NCBI GenBank assembly: GCA_036186865.1
Contig: AP025046.1
Coordinates: forward strand, 35,277,819-35,341,818
Direction: 5' to 3'
Origin: Eustoma russellianum
Lineage: Eukaryota > Streptophyta > Magnoliopsida > Gentianales > Gentianaceae
DNA: 64,000 nucleotides
Position numbers and translations under genes: made by a program. A model generated the notes under the pieces. That model made no database searches. It was not told the origin of the DNA and was given only the letters and a program-made list of their open reading frames with translations. This document shows, in pieces, positions 45,584 through 58,358 of this stretch (position 1 is the stretch's first letter; every line of letters begins with the position of its first letter).

Positions 45584-48500
45584 ATGCATTTTGGTACATT
45601 CATGGCATCAAACAACAATACCACTGCATCCTCATCAGGTGCATCTCTTTCTGCTCCACTTGATCCTTCGGATGATCCGTTCTACATTCATCCTAGTGAC
45701 AACCTTGCCATGATACTGGTGCAACCGTTGATGGATGGAAACAATTATCATGGATGGAGTAGGTCAGTAAGGAGAGCTTTAGAGTTCAAGAATAAAATAG
45801 GCTTCGTTGATGGATCGATTGAGAAGCCTGTGGAGAGGACAAGGCGTTATAATTCTTGGATTAAGGCCAACAATATGGTTGCTTCTTGGTTGGTTAATTC
45901 CCTGAGTCCAAGCATTGGCCAGAGTGTGATATGGTTGGATTCTGCTGCTGAGATCTGGAATGATCTCAAATTCAGGTATGGTAATGCTGATTCCTTTAGA
46001 TTATCAGACTTGCAAGAGGAGTTTTATTCGATTAAATAGAAGGCTAGTAGTGTAACAGAGTATTACACGAAGTTGAAAAGTGTTTGGGAGGAGTTGATGG
46101 TGTTGAGATCTGTTCCTACGTGTATGTGTCATAAATGTACGTGTAACCTTACTGTAGAGATCAACAAATTTGTTGAAAATGATTGTGTGATTAAGTTCTT
46201 GAAAGGTTTAAATGATGAATTTGAAGCAGTAAAATCTCAAGTGTTGTTGTCCACCCCATTGCCAAATCTGAAAACCGCCTTTGCCATGGCGGTAAAGTTA
46301 GAGAGGAAGATGAATTACTCAGGAGGCAATGGACAGTTTAATAATAGTCCCTCGTCAGTAATGAATGTGAGTAGTGCGGGTAGAGGTAACATGTACCCTC
46401 AGAAATCTTCTAATGAAGGGACATCTAATGCTTCTTGGCAGAAGCAACGTGGGAGAGGTTTTAGACGGGATGTGCCAAGGTCCCAGTCAAGTGGCTCCAG
46501 AGTACCAGTCTGTAGTCATTGTAATATGATTGGCCATACAGTTGAGAAATGCTACAAGAAGCATGGTTATCCTCCAGGTTACAAACCTAGAAGTCAGATT
46601 AATATGGTGAGTAGTGATGGAAACAATGCATCGTTTGAAGGTGGTGTGAACCAAGATGAGTTTGACGGGTATGAGGTGTATGAAACAGTGAGTTCAGAAG
46701 TAAATAACTCACAGCAGCAGATGTCACAGATGGTTCCTACATTGACACATGAGCAGTATGCTCAGTTGATGAATTTGTTGCAGGAGCGTCATGATGCAGG
46801 AAGGAAAGGAGTGTCTGATGGTGCAAGTGGTGCAGGCACTCGTCATGATGCTATGTCAGCGCAGCAAGTCACACCTTCTGGTAAGTTGTTAGATACTGTA
46901 ATGCATCAAAACTTGAATGTATGGATATTAGACTCTGGGGCAAGTGATCATATATGTTCTAACATTCATCTCTTTGATTCATATCAGCCTGTCAATACTA
47001 TCTCAGTAAAGTTACCTGATCAATCTTTAGCCAGAGTCACACATATTGGAACAATCCATGTCAATCCCAATCTCATCCTTACTGACGTTTTCTATGTGCC
47101 GTCTTTTGCCTTCAATCTGTTATCACTTAGCAAACTTACCAAGTCAGACTTGTTTACTTTCGTTTTTTGTTCAAACGTTTGCCTGATTCAGGACCTCAGA
47201 ACCAAGAGGATGATTGGTTCAGCTGAGGTAGATCAAGGCCTCTATTATCTGCACGGCACACCAAGATTCCCTCCTTCCTCTTCCACTCCCTTGGCATGTG
47301 CCATCAGTCTGTCAGATAGCTTGTTATGGCATTCAAGACTTGGGCATCCATCTAACCCAAGATTGAGAGAGATCCAGAAAATTGAACCTCTTGTGATTGT
47401 TCCTGAATCAACACGTTTGTACAGTCTGTCCTCTAGCCAAACAGAGGAGATCACCTTTTCCAATTTCTAGTTCAGTTTCTTCCAGCTTGTTCTCTCTTGT
47501 ACACATGGATATTTGGGGTCCATATAAGTACCCAACATTGTACAGACAGTATTACTTTCTTGCTGTGATTGATGACTATAGTAGGTATTGTTGGGTGTAT
47601 CTGATGAAAACCAAAGCAGAAACGAGATCTATTGTTGAAAGTTTCTGTCATTTTGCTTCAGTTCAGTTTGATGCCAAAATCAAAGTTATCAGGTCTGATA
47701 ATGGACCAGAATTTAAAATGAATGCCTTCTTTGCTTCCCATGGGATTGTGCATCAAACTAGTTGTATAAACACTCCCCAACAGAATGGTGTTGTTGAGAG
47801 AAAACACTAACATATTTTGAATGTGGCAAGGCACTCAGATTCCAATCATGTCTACCTTCTTCCTACTGGGGTTTTTGCGTGCAACACTCAGTATACCTTA
47901 TTAATATCACTCCTTCACCTCTTCTTCATCACAAAACACCTCATGAACTTCTATACAAATCATTACCTGACTACTCCATTCTTAAAGTCTTTGGTTGTCT
48001 GGCCTTTGGCAGTAATACCCACAATCATAAAGAAAAATTTGCAGCCAGAGCACACAGAAGTGTGTTCTTGGGGCTTTCATATACCACAAAAGGATACATA
48101 TTGCAAGATCTCAATACTAAAGCTATATACATTTCAAGAGATGTGTCATTCTTTGAATCCATATTTCCATCCTCTTCTAACAGTCAGAGCATGCCATCCC
48201 ATTCTACTTCAGGACTCCCTGCCCAACCATCTTCTCTTGTCTCAGAACTTAATAACCCCAGCCATCCTTCTTTCTTTCATAATGACACACAGTCCCTTCT
48301 GCAACAAAATCATGATATAACGTCTGTTGACCTTCCTCAATGCGTCTCTGACCAGTCTCATTCACCAGTCCTCAGACCACACACACAGCTGCCACATGAG
48401 CCTGCCTCAAGTATTCATCACAATCAGCCCTTATCTCCCGTGCCAAGTGACATCACTCCTAATCATGACCCTCCAGCTCTGGTTCCTCAATATGGGAACA

Positions 48501-50269
48501 TTGTTATTGACTTGCCCATTGCCAAAGATGATATGCCTAATGTGAGACCACAACGTGCCAGACAACCTCCTGCATACCTCCAATATTATCATTGCAATTC
48601 CTTAACCTCCACACAGAATGCTCAGTCTTCTGCCCACACTTCACCACACTCCATTCAGAAATATATGTCATATGCATCACTAGCTCCTCAGTATAAGGCA
48701 TACATCTTGAGTTTAAATGTACATACAGAACCTAACACTTATGCAGAAGCGGCTGGCTCTGCTGTCTGGCAAGCAGCCATGGCAACTGAGTTGGCGGCTT
48801 TGGAAGCCAATCATACTTGGAGCTTGGTACCTCTCCCTGAAGGTAAACACCCTATTGGCTGCAGGTGGGTGTATAAAGTGAAGCTGAAATCTGATGGGAC
48901 AGTGGAGAGATATAAAGCAAGGCTTGTGGAAAAGGGATATACGCAGCAATATGGGATAGATTATCCAGACACGTTTTCCCCAGTTGCCAAAATGACTACG
49001 GTGAGGGTAATTCTGGCCATGGCAACAAGGTTACAATGGCCAATTCATCAACTGGACGTTAACAATGCGTTTCTCCACGGTGACCTTCATGAAGATATAT
49101 ACATGATACCTCCTCCAGGGCTGACTACTACAGGATCCAAGTTGGTTTGCAAGCTTCATAAATCACTTTATGGACTCAAACAAGCAAGTAGAGAACGGAA
49201 CGCAACTCTAACAAAATTCCTGATTTCAGTTGGATTTCAGCAGTCTAAGTGTGACTACACCCTTTTCACCAAATCAGTTGGACAATCACTGTTGATCCTT
49301 TTTGTCTATGTGGATGACATCATTGTCACTTGTGACAATGAGGGGGCCATCACAGAAGTTAAGCAGGCCTTGCATAATGAGTTCAAGATCAAGGATCTGG
49401 GATGATTGAAATTCTTCTTGGGGATAGAAGTTGCGCAAGAAAGAGGAGGAATCCATATTAATCAGAGAAAGTATACATTAGAGCTGTTGGATCAGGCAGG
49501 ATTCATGGATGCTAAGCCCGCTAAGACTCCAATGGAGACACATCTCAGCCTTACACATCAAGATTCATCCCCATTGGAAGATATCACTCAGTACAGAAGG
49601 TTGGTAGGGAAGTTGATATACTTGACTATCACCAGACCTGATATTGCCTTTGCTGTACAACAACTTAGCCAGTTTATGGACTGCCCTACTAGTAATAACC
49701 TAAGAGCAGTGCATAGGGTGCTCAGATACTTGAAAGAAACGATTGGGCAAGGAATTCTGTTCCCTAAAAATGGTGAGATGAAGGTAAAGGCATTTGTAGA
49801 CGCGGATTGGGGAGGATGCCATGAGACAAGAAGGTCTGGGTATTGTATTTTTCTTGGAGATGCATTGGTTTCTTGGATAGCCAAGAAACAGACCACAGTA
49901 TCTAGATCATCTGCGGAGGCAGAATACAGGGCCATGGCCATGGTAGCGTGTGAGGTGCAATGGCTTTTGTATCTAATGAATGATTTGCAGCTAAGGGATC
50001 AAAGACCTGTAGAAGTCTTTTGTGACTGTAAGAGTGCAATCTATATTGCAGAGAATCCCGTGTTTCATGAACGGACTAAGCACATAGAGATAGATTACCA
50101 TGTGGTTAGAGATAAGGTGCAGGATGGAACGTTGAAACTTATGCCCATACGTACTGAGATGCAGCTGGCGGGCCTGTTTACAAAGACGTTGGATTTTAGA
50201 AGATCAGCACAGTTGATTGGTGCACTTGGGGTTCAAGATTTATATGCCACAACAAGCTCTACGGCCTGA
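45584..50269 (+). pseudogene. Copia C gag-pol polyprotein, few lesions
   Basis: Start at ATG 45584 or, more likely, 45602 (MASNNNTT). Gag has DDPFYIHPSDN and LDGNNYHGWSR-like sequence, a stop TAG at 46037-46039 and a zinc knuckle CSHCNMIGHTVEKCYKKHGY. Protease WILDSGASDHIC (46919-46954), pre-integrase WHSRLGHPSN, integrase HMDIWGPYK, VIDDYSRYCWVYL, IRSDNGPEF and NTPQQNGVVERKH follow in copia order. A frameshift lies near 47440-47470, with a stop after ERKH (47808-47810, TAA where relatives have Gln) and another shift near 47880. RT keeps YVDD (49307-49318). A TGA at 49403-49405 separates RT (KIKDLG) from LKFFLGIEV. RNase H runs to 50269 with DADWGG, SRSSAEAEYRAMA and KHIEIDYH. Domains are complete and lesions few. 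Confidence 0.92.
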
Positions 50270-50281
50270 GCTTGAGGGGGG

Positions 50282-50843
50282 TGTTGAAGCGTGTATGCTG
50301 AAGTGTGTGTGATGCACCGCAGTGATCAAGAGCATTTTTGGATGCAATTTACTGAACAAAAAGAGCCAATCGAAGATTAAGGAGCTTAAGTATCACGGGA
50401 GGCAGTTGGAATGGAGCAGGGAGAGCGGTTAATAGGTGGGCCAACAGTTGGCAACGTAGGTGGCTCAATTGTGAGGAAGGAGGCCAGCAGGAAGAAGAAG
50501 AAAGACGCGCGCGTAGTTTTAAATGGATGAAATGTCCATTTTGCCCTTGTGTTTAATATACTAGGGAGACGTTAGTGATGGGTGCTTTTGTCATTTCATG
50601 TACTGTTATCTTCTTCCTTTTAAGCGTTTGCATAACTGCTAGTTGTACTCATTCGATCGAATCATGAAATCAGTTAATTGAATTCTCAAATTCTTCCTCT
50701 CGTTCTCTCCATCTGTTTTTCTGCATTCTCATAGTTTTATAGTTCTGGATGCATCGCTTGATAATTTTTGTTCTGAATTGAGTTTCTTGCGTAATTGCTG
50801 GATCTTGTTTTGATCCAAACCTTGATTGCATTGAAATTTCACA
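50282..50843 (+). repeat. Copia C 3' LTR
   Basis: 562 bp, directly after the polypurine tract and followed by the AGATA duplication. Confidence 0.96.
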
Positions 50844-50914
50844 AGATATAAATCGATCCCATATTTTATTGATTGTAGGCTATTACGTGCCTAAGCAGCG
50901 CAGGTGTACAGAGT

Positions 50915-51453
50915 AGGCCTGTCAAAACTTACCAGATATCCGACATCCGAATTCGAATTCGGCTGTCTGAATCGAATATGGTAAGAGCTGTACATTCGTT
51001 TCACCGTATTCGAATTCGTATCCAAATAGTATTAGAAAAACAAATACGAATATGGTATAGTCATTACCGTATCCGAATATCCGTATCCGAATAGATATTT
51101 TTAAAATTAAATAAAAATATATAATAAAATATAAAATAATATATAAAAAAATATGTAAAAATATTTATTTTTAAAATTTTTAAAATATATATATGAAAAT
51201 ATGTATACCACTGTTGTAAATTTGCTGATTTCGAATTCGGATATCCGGATTCGGATATTCGAACAAATTTGAAATAGATATAATACGGATTCGGATATCC
51301 GGCACCGAATTCGAATCCAAACAAATTCGAATTCGGATGACTTCCTAAATATCCGTCCGGATTCGGATACGAATTCGGATATAGTTAGACAAAAACGAAT
51401 TCGAATACGGATACTGTGTTACCGTATTCGTTTTATCCGTTTGACATCCCTAG
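50915..51453. mobile_element. hAT-type MITE with 8-bp duplication
   Basis: TACAGAGT flanks it at 50907-50914 and 51454-51461. Terminal inverted repeats are AGGCCTGTCAAA and the inverse of TTTGACATCCCTA. The interior is AT-rich and filled with CGAATTCGAATTCGG and ATCCG-type motifs. It is 539 bp with no transposase. An 8-bp duplication with a TAGGG-NTGTCAAA-like end fits the hAT superfamily. Confidence 0.9.
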
Positions 51454-51633
51454 TACAGAGTCGTGGAATGAATTAAATTAGGTACCCCACTGCCCACCGC
51501 AACTCCTTGGGACAAATAGATTATGCACTTGTCTTTCCCTCAAACAAATATAAATAAATAAGTGTAACATTAGAGGAAGTGAGGAGACCACCGTTCGGCC
51601 ACCGTTCGGCCGCCGGATTCATATCGTCAGACA

Positions 51634-53295
51634 ATGGAACAAGAAAGCCAGTGTGGAATGGAAGAGCAATCAATTGAGGAGACCGATTTACTGGCATGGA
51701 GTGTAAAGAAATACAAGCGGCATGTTAACGGAGAGTTCGTGCAACCGGTGGAGGAAGGCGTGCGATCACCGGGAATATGGCAGGGGAGGACTTTTACGGA
51801 GGCCCTTAAGGGAACATTGGGGGAAAGGGAGCTCTACACGGGTGATGGAGAGGAGAGTGACTCGGAGGAAATGGAGGAGATATTAGGGCACCAATCTGTG
51901 CTGGACGAAGAGGGACAATGTAATCCGGGAAGGATCTTAGTGGTGACTACAGCAGAGGACCGCCGGGAGCTGTATAAACCATGGAAACGTGCTCTCATCA
52001 TCAAGCTATTGGGCAGAACCATCTCCTATCGAGCCTTGGAGCAACGATTGCAATCACTGTGGAGTCTGAGGGACGGGTGCGTCATTGTGGACTTAGAAGA
52101 AGGCTATTACATTGTCCGATTCTATGCGAAGTCAGATTATCACCATGTGTTGGAGGGAGGGCCATGGCTCATTCAAGGCCATTACTTGACAGTTATGAAA
52201 TGGAAGCCATCATTTCGCCTGGAGAAGAATCCGATTAATGTAACGATGGCGTGGGTGAGACTGTCTAGCGTTCCGGTAGAATATTATAGTGAAAGAATGC
52301 TGATGCGTATTGGGAACCAGATGGGTACGGCAGTGAAGGTGGACCTTACCACCCTTCGCGTATCGAGAGGTAAATTTGCTCGAATATGCATTCAAATTGA
52401 CTTGACGAAACCTTTAGTATCCATAGTAGAGTTGGATGGAGAGGAATATCGAGTGGAATACGAAGGACTACACCTTATTTGTTTTGAATGTGGCTGTTAT
52501 GGGCATAGAAATGGTGAATGTGGGAGCGGGGGTAACAACACTTCGACGACACAGGAGCCAACCAGAAAGGTTGATGAATCAGTGGAGAAGGAAGCTTTCG
52601 GCCCATGGATGATTGCGTCAAATAATAGACGGAAGAGAGGCCCAATGAAGAAGGGAATACAGCCTATGCAATGACAGCAAGCTGATGTGTTCAATCATGA
52701 CCAATATCCTGTACAGCCGGCTGGTGGGAAGGTGACGACGCCACATATGGATCCCACTACTTCCTTTGGATCCCGGTTCCAGTCACTAGTGGTGGAAGAT
52801 TATGAGGTAGCAGAGGATGAGATAATAAGTGCAGAGGAAGTGAGGAGCAGGCTGGCCCACGCACCGGATATGGCCCCTGTCGTGCAGTTCACAACTGTGG
52901 CCAAGAGAATTAACGATGACAGCAAAGGAAAGGGGAGAAAAGGGGTGGTGGTGAAACCTGTACCGAAGGTGAAACCCCTAGGCAAAGGAATCGGTGGGGG
53001 CAGGGAGGTCCCAAAGGTGTTAACCAGGGGGGAGTCCATGACAGAAACAGGAAGGGAAGGGCGGGTTTCTCTTAGGGATGTCACCAACGCTAACCCCAGA
53101 GTTCCAAATCATATGTCCACCAACACATGCGCAGCAGGAGACCAGGCCGGAGAAACGTTTGGGAGTGTGGGGCCGGACCATCAGATCAAACAAAAACCGC
53201 CTGATGGGGCTGGTGAGAAAATTAGTCACATGGAGCATGACCACGGTAAGAATCCCTCTACCATGTTTGATGCCAACTTATTTGGCGTTGTATAG
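51634..53295 (+). pseudogene. L1-b ORF1 (DUF4283 / CCHC RNA-binding protein), one nonsense codon
   Basis: The first 346 codons are open from ATG 51634. They contain the DUF4283-type region (WKRALIIKLLGRTISYRALE, GPWLIQGHYLTVMKW, MAWVRLSSVPVEYY) and a zinc knuckle CFECGCYGHRNGEC (about 52481-52522). A TGA at 52672-52674 interrupts; the same frame then stays open for another 200 codons to 53295. The codon before the TGA is CAA, so an ancestral CGA at a CpG would explain the change. ORF1 proteins of plant L1 elements bind element RNA. Intact length would be about 553 residues. Confidence 0.9.
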
Positions 53296-53362
53296 GTCAA
53301 CCAAGATGTGGATATGGGTAAACATGTAGGCCACGAGCCTGCTCTCCCCCAATGATGTACTG

Positions 53363-56300
53363 ATGAAGGTACTTTCTTGGAATTGTCGTGGAGCGCTATC
53401 ACCGCGCTTCTATCGATGTCTAAAAGAAATAATAAGGAAACATCAACCTGATGTTCTATTCCTCATGGAACCACGGGTCCAAAGTAGGAAGGGTAGAAGA
53501 ATACTGAGGCACTTCTCCTTCACACACTTTAGCGCTGTTGAGGCTGAAGGATTCTCGAGCGGATTGTGGTGTTTTTGGAACGCGAATAATATTGTGTTGG
53601 AAGTACTCAATGTATCCGGACAGTTCATTAACATTGCTGTGCTTCATGGTGGCTTGGTAGACTGGATAATGACTTTGGTGTACGCCTCACCCACAGCAGC
53701 CATGCGGCAAATGCTGTGGAGGAACTTGACGTATATGGCTGCGACAGTCCGGTGCCCATGGACTCTTATCGGAGACTTTAATGAGGTCATCTCACAGGAG
53801 GATAAATTGGGTGGTCGAAGAGTATGCAGGGAAGGAGGGTTGAGTAAACTGGTCGACTGCTGTAAGCTAATGGTGATGCCATACTCCGGACCAAAATATA
53901 CGTGGACGAATGGTTGGGATGGAATTGGCCGCATTGAGGAACGGATTGACTACAGCCTGTGCAATGAGTCTTGGAGCAGTAAATTCCCGGATGCCGCTTT
54001 ACATCATATCCCGCTTTCTAGTTCGGACCACTGCCCACTTTTGTTGAGCACCACATTAACGAGGACAACTAAAGTATGCGAGAAGACGTTCAAGTTCCAG
54101 GCATGCTGGCTTGAACATAAGGAGTTCAAGCCATTCCTGCGATCGATTTGGGTGGATGAAGGTGCTCCATTACAGCATATGCTATCTCACTGCGCGGACC
54201 AACTACTGTGGTGGAGCGCGAACGTGTTTGGGAGTATACAGCAGAAGAAACGGCGATGATATGCCAGACTGGAAGGAGTACAACAGAGTAGGTATAATAC
54301 GTCGTCAACCTACTTGTGCGCATTGGAAAAAAGCCTCAAGGAGGAGCTCCATGACTTATTACAACAGGAGGAAATTTACTGGCTTCAGAAGTCCAAACTC
54401 AATTGGATCATGCAGGGGGAGCGAAACACAAAATTTTTCCACGCCACGGCTGTTATGAAGAGACGACGAAATGTGATCCATCGATTGAAGGATACAGGGG
54501 GAATTTGGGTTGATGAGGAGCAGAAACTAAGGCAGATGGTTGTACGCTTTTATGAAGACTTGTATTCGGATGAGGGGACAGGGAGCACAGCACCTATACA
54601 CTTTCGCTATCCGAAGCTGCCTAGTACTGATACCCACGGCTTGAATCGCCCAGTGGTTGACAGCGAAGTCTACCATGCGGTATTCCAAATGGGAGCATAC
54701 AAAAGCTCAGGGCCAGACGGATTTTCACCCATTTTCTATCAACGCAATTGGGACATTGTTGGGCCATCAGTCACTCGTTTTGTCTTGCAGGCATTTGCTG
54801 ACCGAGACTTCCCAGCCTCTATGAACACATCGTATATCACGTTGATACCAAAGACGGATAACCCAGACACAGTTGGTCAGTTTCGCCCAATTTCTCTAGC
54901 TAATGTGGTGGTCAAGATAATATCTAAAGTTGTTGCAAATAGATTGAAGCTGGTGATTGGTAAATTAGTTAGCCCATTCCAGTGCAGTTTTATTCCGGGG
55001 AGACAAGCGAGTGACAACATAATTGTGGCGCAAGAAATCCTGCACTCTATGCGGAAAAAAGTGGGGAGACAAGGAGTGATGGCGGTGAAATTAGACCTGG
55101 AAAAGGCGTATGACAGGGTTAATTGGCGATTCCTACGGCTAGCACTCGCTGAAGTTGGATTTGCGCAACATATGATTGACATTATCATGCATCTGGTGAC
55201 ATCTGTGCAAATGAGGGTCCTATGGAATGGGGATAAGCTTGATCCTATTCAGCCCCAGCGGGGGCTGAGACAAGGGGATCCACTTGCCCCGTACTTATTT
55301 GTTTTATGCATGGATTGGTTGAGTCAGCGAATACAAGGGGCAGTGGAGTCAGGAGAGTGGAAAGCAGTTAAGGTTAGCCGGAGCAGTCCAGCCGTATCAC
55401 ATTTGATGTTTGCTGATGACTTACTACTGTTTGGCGCTGCGACTGAATCACAATGCACCCTGATGGCATCAATTATGGACGAGTTCTGTGGTATATCTGG
55501 GCAAAAAGTGAGTATTACGAAATCGCACCTTTACTTCTCGCGAAATACCCCAGTCGCACAGAGGCAATCGCTGGGTCAGCGCTTTGGTATTCCTATCACT
55601 TACGACCTAGGCAAATATCTTGGCATGCCATTGTTGCACGGACGGGTCACGGCGACGACATACAGTGGCCTCGTGGAGAGGGTGAAGGGCCGGTTAGCTG
55701 CTTGGAAGGGAAGGTTACTATCTAAAGCGGCAAGGAATATATTAATACAATCGGTGGTGGCAACGATACCATACTACTCCATGCAGACGTCCTTGCTGCC
55801 TGCTACAACAATAGCTTCGCTTGAGAAACTTAACCGGTCATTTTTCTGGGGCGAGTTTGAAGGGGAGCGAAAGCTCCATACTGTTGCATGGACCTCTATA
55901 TGCCGACCAAAAGATATGGGGGGAACCGGAATAAAGAGGCTTCGTCAGATGAACATTGCACTATTGGCGAAACTCTTATGGCGTCTTATCTTGCAGGAAG
56001 ATGTGTTATGGGTTAAGATTCTTATGGCGAAGTATGGATCTCCCTTAAGACGATCACAACCACGTCAAGCTACCACGCATACATGGCGTAGTATTTTGGC
56101 AGCTATACCCACGGTGCTGAAGGGGATGACTTTGGAAAACCAACAGGAGGTTGATAATGGGGCGACGGCTAGGGGGATCACATGGAGGGGAAAGCCGGCT
56201 GTACAGTTTTCTGTTGGGTCGGCATATGAGCTGCAGGCGTCAGAAAATGGGGGAGATAGCAAGAAGAGATGGCAAAATATTTGGTCCTTGAAAGGCCCTC

Positions 56301-56749
56301 AGCGGGGCAGTTTCCTGTTATGGCATGCCAAACTGGACAGACTGCCTACGAAGGCAATGCTATGGAATAGACATTTGACTGAGACAGCTTCCTGTGAGAT
56401 CTGCCACCAGGCAGTTGAAGATGGGCTGCATGCTTTGCGGGATTGTTCGCGCGCAAGAAGTTTATGGCGGATGTTACTGCCTCGTCCGAACCGATTGGGT
56501 TTCTTCGACAGTGAGGGAGGTATTTCCGGGTGGGTTGATCGTAATCTAGATCCTAGACATGGGGAGGAATATCGTGGCGAGAGGTGGCCATATGTGTTTC
56601 GGGAAGCAGCAAGCTATATTTGGAGAGCACGGAATGAAGAGCTGTTTGGGGAAGATAATATACGACCCCAACTACATAGTATAGCCAAAGATGTGTTCAA
56701 TAGAGCCAGAAATATTAGGATTGCTTGGCAGTATAAAATGAACGAATGA
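53363..56749 (+). pseudogene. L1-b ORF2 (endonuclease-reverse transcriptase), one nonsense codon
   Basis: ATG 53363 opens a 1128-codon frame with one stop, TGA at 54257-54259 after KKRR. The endonuclease has its catalytic set: SWNCRG (Asn7), ME (Glu36), GDFNEV (Asp138, Asn140) and SDHCP (Asp222, His223). The RT has GPDGFSPIFYQ, FRPISLANV, FIPGRQASDNI, LDLEKAYDRVNW, GLRQGDPLAPYLF and an intact FADD (residues 683-686, 55409-55420). A zf-RVT region follows (FLLWHAKLDRLPTKAML, CEICHQAVEDGLHALRDC). The protein ends soon after, with no RNase H domain, unlike L1-a. It would nick the target and copy element RNA. It is catalytically complete apart from the nonsense codon. Confidence 0.93.
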
Positions 56750-56854
56750 TGTGTATAGTGATAGGTGTTGGTAGTCAGAGCTTACATGTATAGCCGTCAT
56801 TGCAAGTTATTGAATAAAAAGATCCCATTCCTCCAAAAAAAAATAAGTGTAACA

Positions 56855-57314
56855 ATAACAACAATTATATTTACCTATAATAGCCTTCTTGATAGGTTGG
56901 AAATTTACGTGTTCTTCCTCGTAAGGTGGGAGTTTTAGTGATTGTTTCTTGAAACTATTCTTTATTTTCTCTGTCTATTACACGGTATATGTCTAGTGCA
57001 CCGAGACCAACAATATAATAACAATACTACTTTCCCATCTTGAACAATTTACATTTATGATTAGTATACTTCTTTCCGTTAATAAATTAGTCTTTTGGTT
57101 ATACAAGACATATTATCTAATTGTTTAATTCTCACGCACTACCCAAAGTGAACAGTTATTGTAAAACAAAACAAATTATAAGAATAACAACAATGATAAT
57201 TGTGCTTTAAAAAGAAATAGCAATGATAAATATAGTAATAAAAAAAGTAACATTACAATGTGTCAAAGATTATGTCACGATTCAAAAGCGCACTTATCCT
57301 CAATTTCCTCGATG
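56855..57314. other. No recognised feature
   Basis: AT-rich sequence between L1-b and the SINE cluster. No coding or repeat signature is seen. Confidence 0.5.
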
Positions 57315-57575
57315 CAAAAGGCGAAATTCTACCCCATAGCCATGAAGCTTGTGGAGGATGTAAATCAGATGTTCAGCGGTCTCTTAGTTTGGCAGGCTGC
57401 ACATGAAGACCTACCTAAGGTGTCATCTACAAACTTGCAGAATTAGAGCAATTGTCTCCTACAGACTAGCAGAAGTAGAGTATTCATACTGCGAGTTTCC
57501 CCGAATTCGAACCCTTACCTTCTTAGGAGCAATACTCAACTCGAGTACCAACTAAACTACGTGATGAGGGCGAGG
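57315..57575 (-). mobile_element. SINE, copy 1 of the local family
   Basis: On the minus strand: A box TAGTTGGTACTCGAG and B box GGGTTCGAATTCGG near the start, then the family phrase CTGATTTACATCCTCCACAAG and TTTCGCCTTTTG near the end. No target-site duplication was found; boundaries are approximate. Confidence 0.72.
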
Positions 57576-57655
57576 CTGCAATCTCATAATATTAACGCAA
57601 TATGGAAAAGGCCGAAAAGATTGGCCTAATCTCACCGTAAGATTTTTGATGGAAA

Positions 57656-57886
57656 TGCCCTAAGGCATTGTCTAGTTGGTATTCGGGTTAAGATTTGTTT
57701 TAAGAGGTCGAGAGTCAATTCCAGAGACGTGTACAGCATGGATGTTCCACTGCTGCTAGGCTGAAAGCCTGGTCTGGGACACCTCACTCAATCTAAGAGA
57801 CCGTTGGACTTCTGATTTACATCATCTACAATGGTTGGGACGGTGTGGACCCATTAGAAAGAGGAATTTCGCCTTTTGTTCCAACA
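57656..57886 (+). mobile_element. SINE, copy 2, with 12-bp duplication
   Basis: TTTTGATGGAAA flanks it at 57644-57655 and 57887-57898. A box TAGTTGGTATTCGGG, B box AGAGTCAATTCC, GCTAGGCTGAAAGCCTGG, CTGATTTACATCATCTAC and end TTTCGCCTTTTG. Length 231 bp. Confidence 0.9.
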
Positions 57887-57898
57887 TTTTGATGGAAA

Positions 57899-58343
57899 AC
57901 TATGTTAAATTTCTTTTGAAATTTTTTATATTCCACGGACCTTTCTATATACATTAACAACTTTCTTCGAGTTGAAAGAAATTTCCATAATATCATTATC
58001 TCCTAGAGGAAGAATTCTGTATTCAAATGACGAATTACATAACATGTATACTTTTACTTTATAACTTTTTAGAACATAAACAGATGCAAAAATAATAAAA
58101 AAAATAATAATGACGAAGAAAAACACTTTCAGCTAAAATTAGGCAATAGCTGAAAACACAGGGTGACAGAGACCTATGCTTAAGGATCTGAGCTAAGAGA
58201 CACAGTAAGATCCCATAAATAAAATGAATTGGGGTCAAAAAGAGGGCACACACTATATTGGCAGGTTACAACTGATAACCCACAAAGCAAAGAGATAGGG
58301 TGGGGTGAGGTTGTTCGGGCCTACTGGGATGACCTTTGACCCT
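57899..58343. other. No recognised feature
   Basis: AT-rich DNA between SINEs. The minus-strand open frames here have no family motifs. Confidence 0.5.
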
Positions 58344-58358
58344 TACAGTAAATAAAAC

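Larger units (their letters stand above)
45003..50843 (+). mobile_element. Complete Ty1/copia element C (5.8 kb)
   Basis: The 5-bp duplication AGATA is exact at 44998-45002 and 50844-50848. Two 562-bp LTRs (45003-45564 and 50282-50843; TGTTGAAGCG...AATTTCACA) differ at roughly a dozen or slightly more positions by eye. The PBS TGGTATCAGAGC (45565-45576) touches the 5' LTR. The polypurine tract TTGAGGGGGG (50272-50281) precedes the 3' LTR. Confidence 0.97.
51570..56840 (+). mobile_element. Full-length L1 LINE (L1-b)
   Basis: The 14-bp duplication AAATAAGTGTAACA is exact at 51556-51569 and 56841-56854. It has a 64-base 5' UTR, ORF1 (51634-53295), a 67-base spacer, ORF2 (53363-56749) and a short 3' UTR. 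An AATAAA signal near 56812 precedes a terminal A-run. The full length and perfect duplication point to a comparatively recent insertion. Each ORF has one nonsense codon. Confidence 0.95.

Noticed and set aside
57926..58126. Small hydrophobic minus-strand frame as a membrane protein gene
   Set aside because: AT-rich DNA between SINEs, with no conserved motif, promoter or codon signal.
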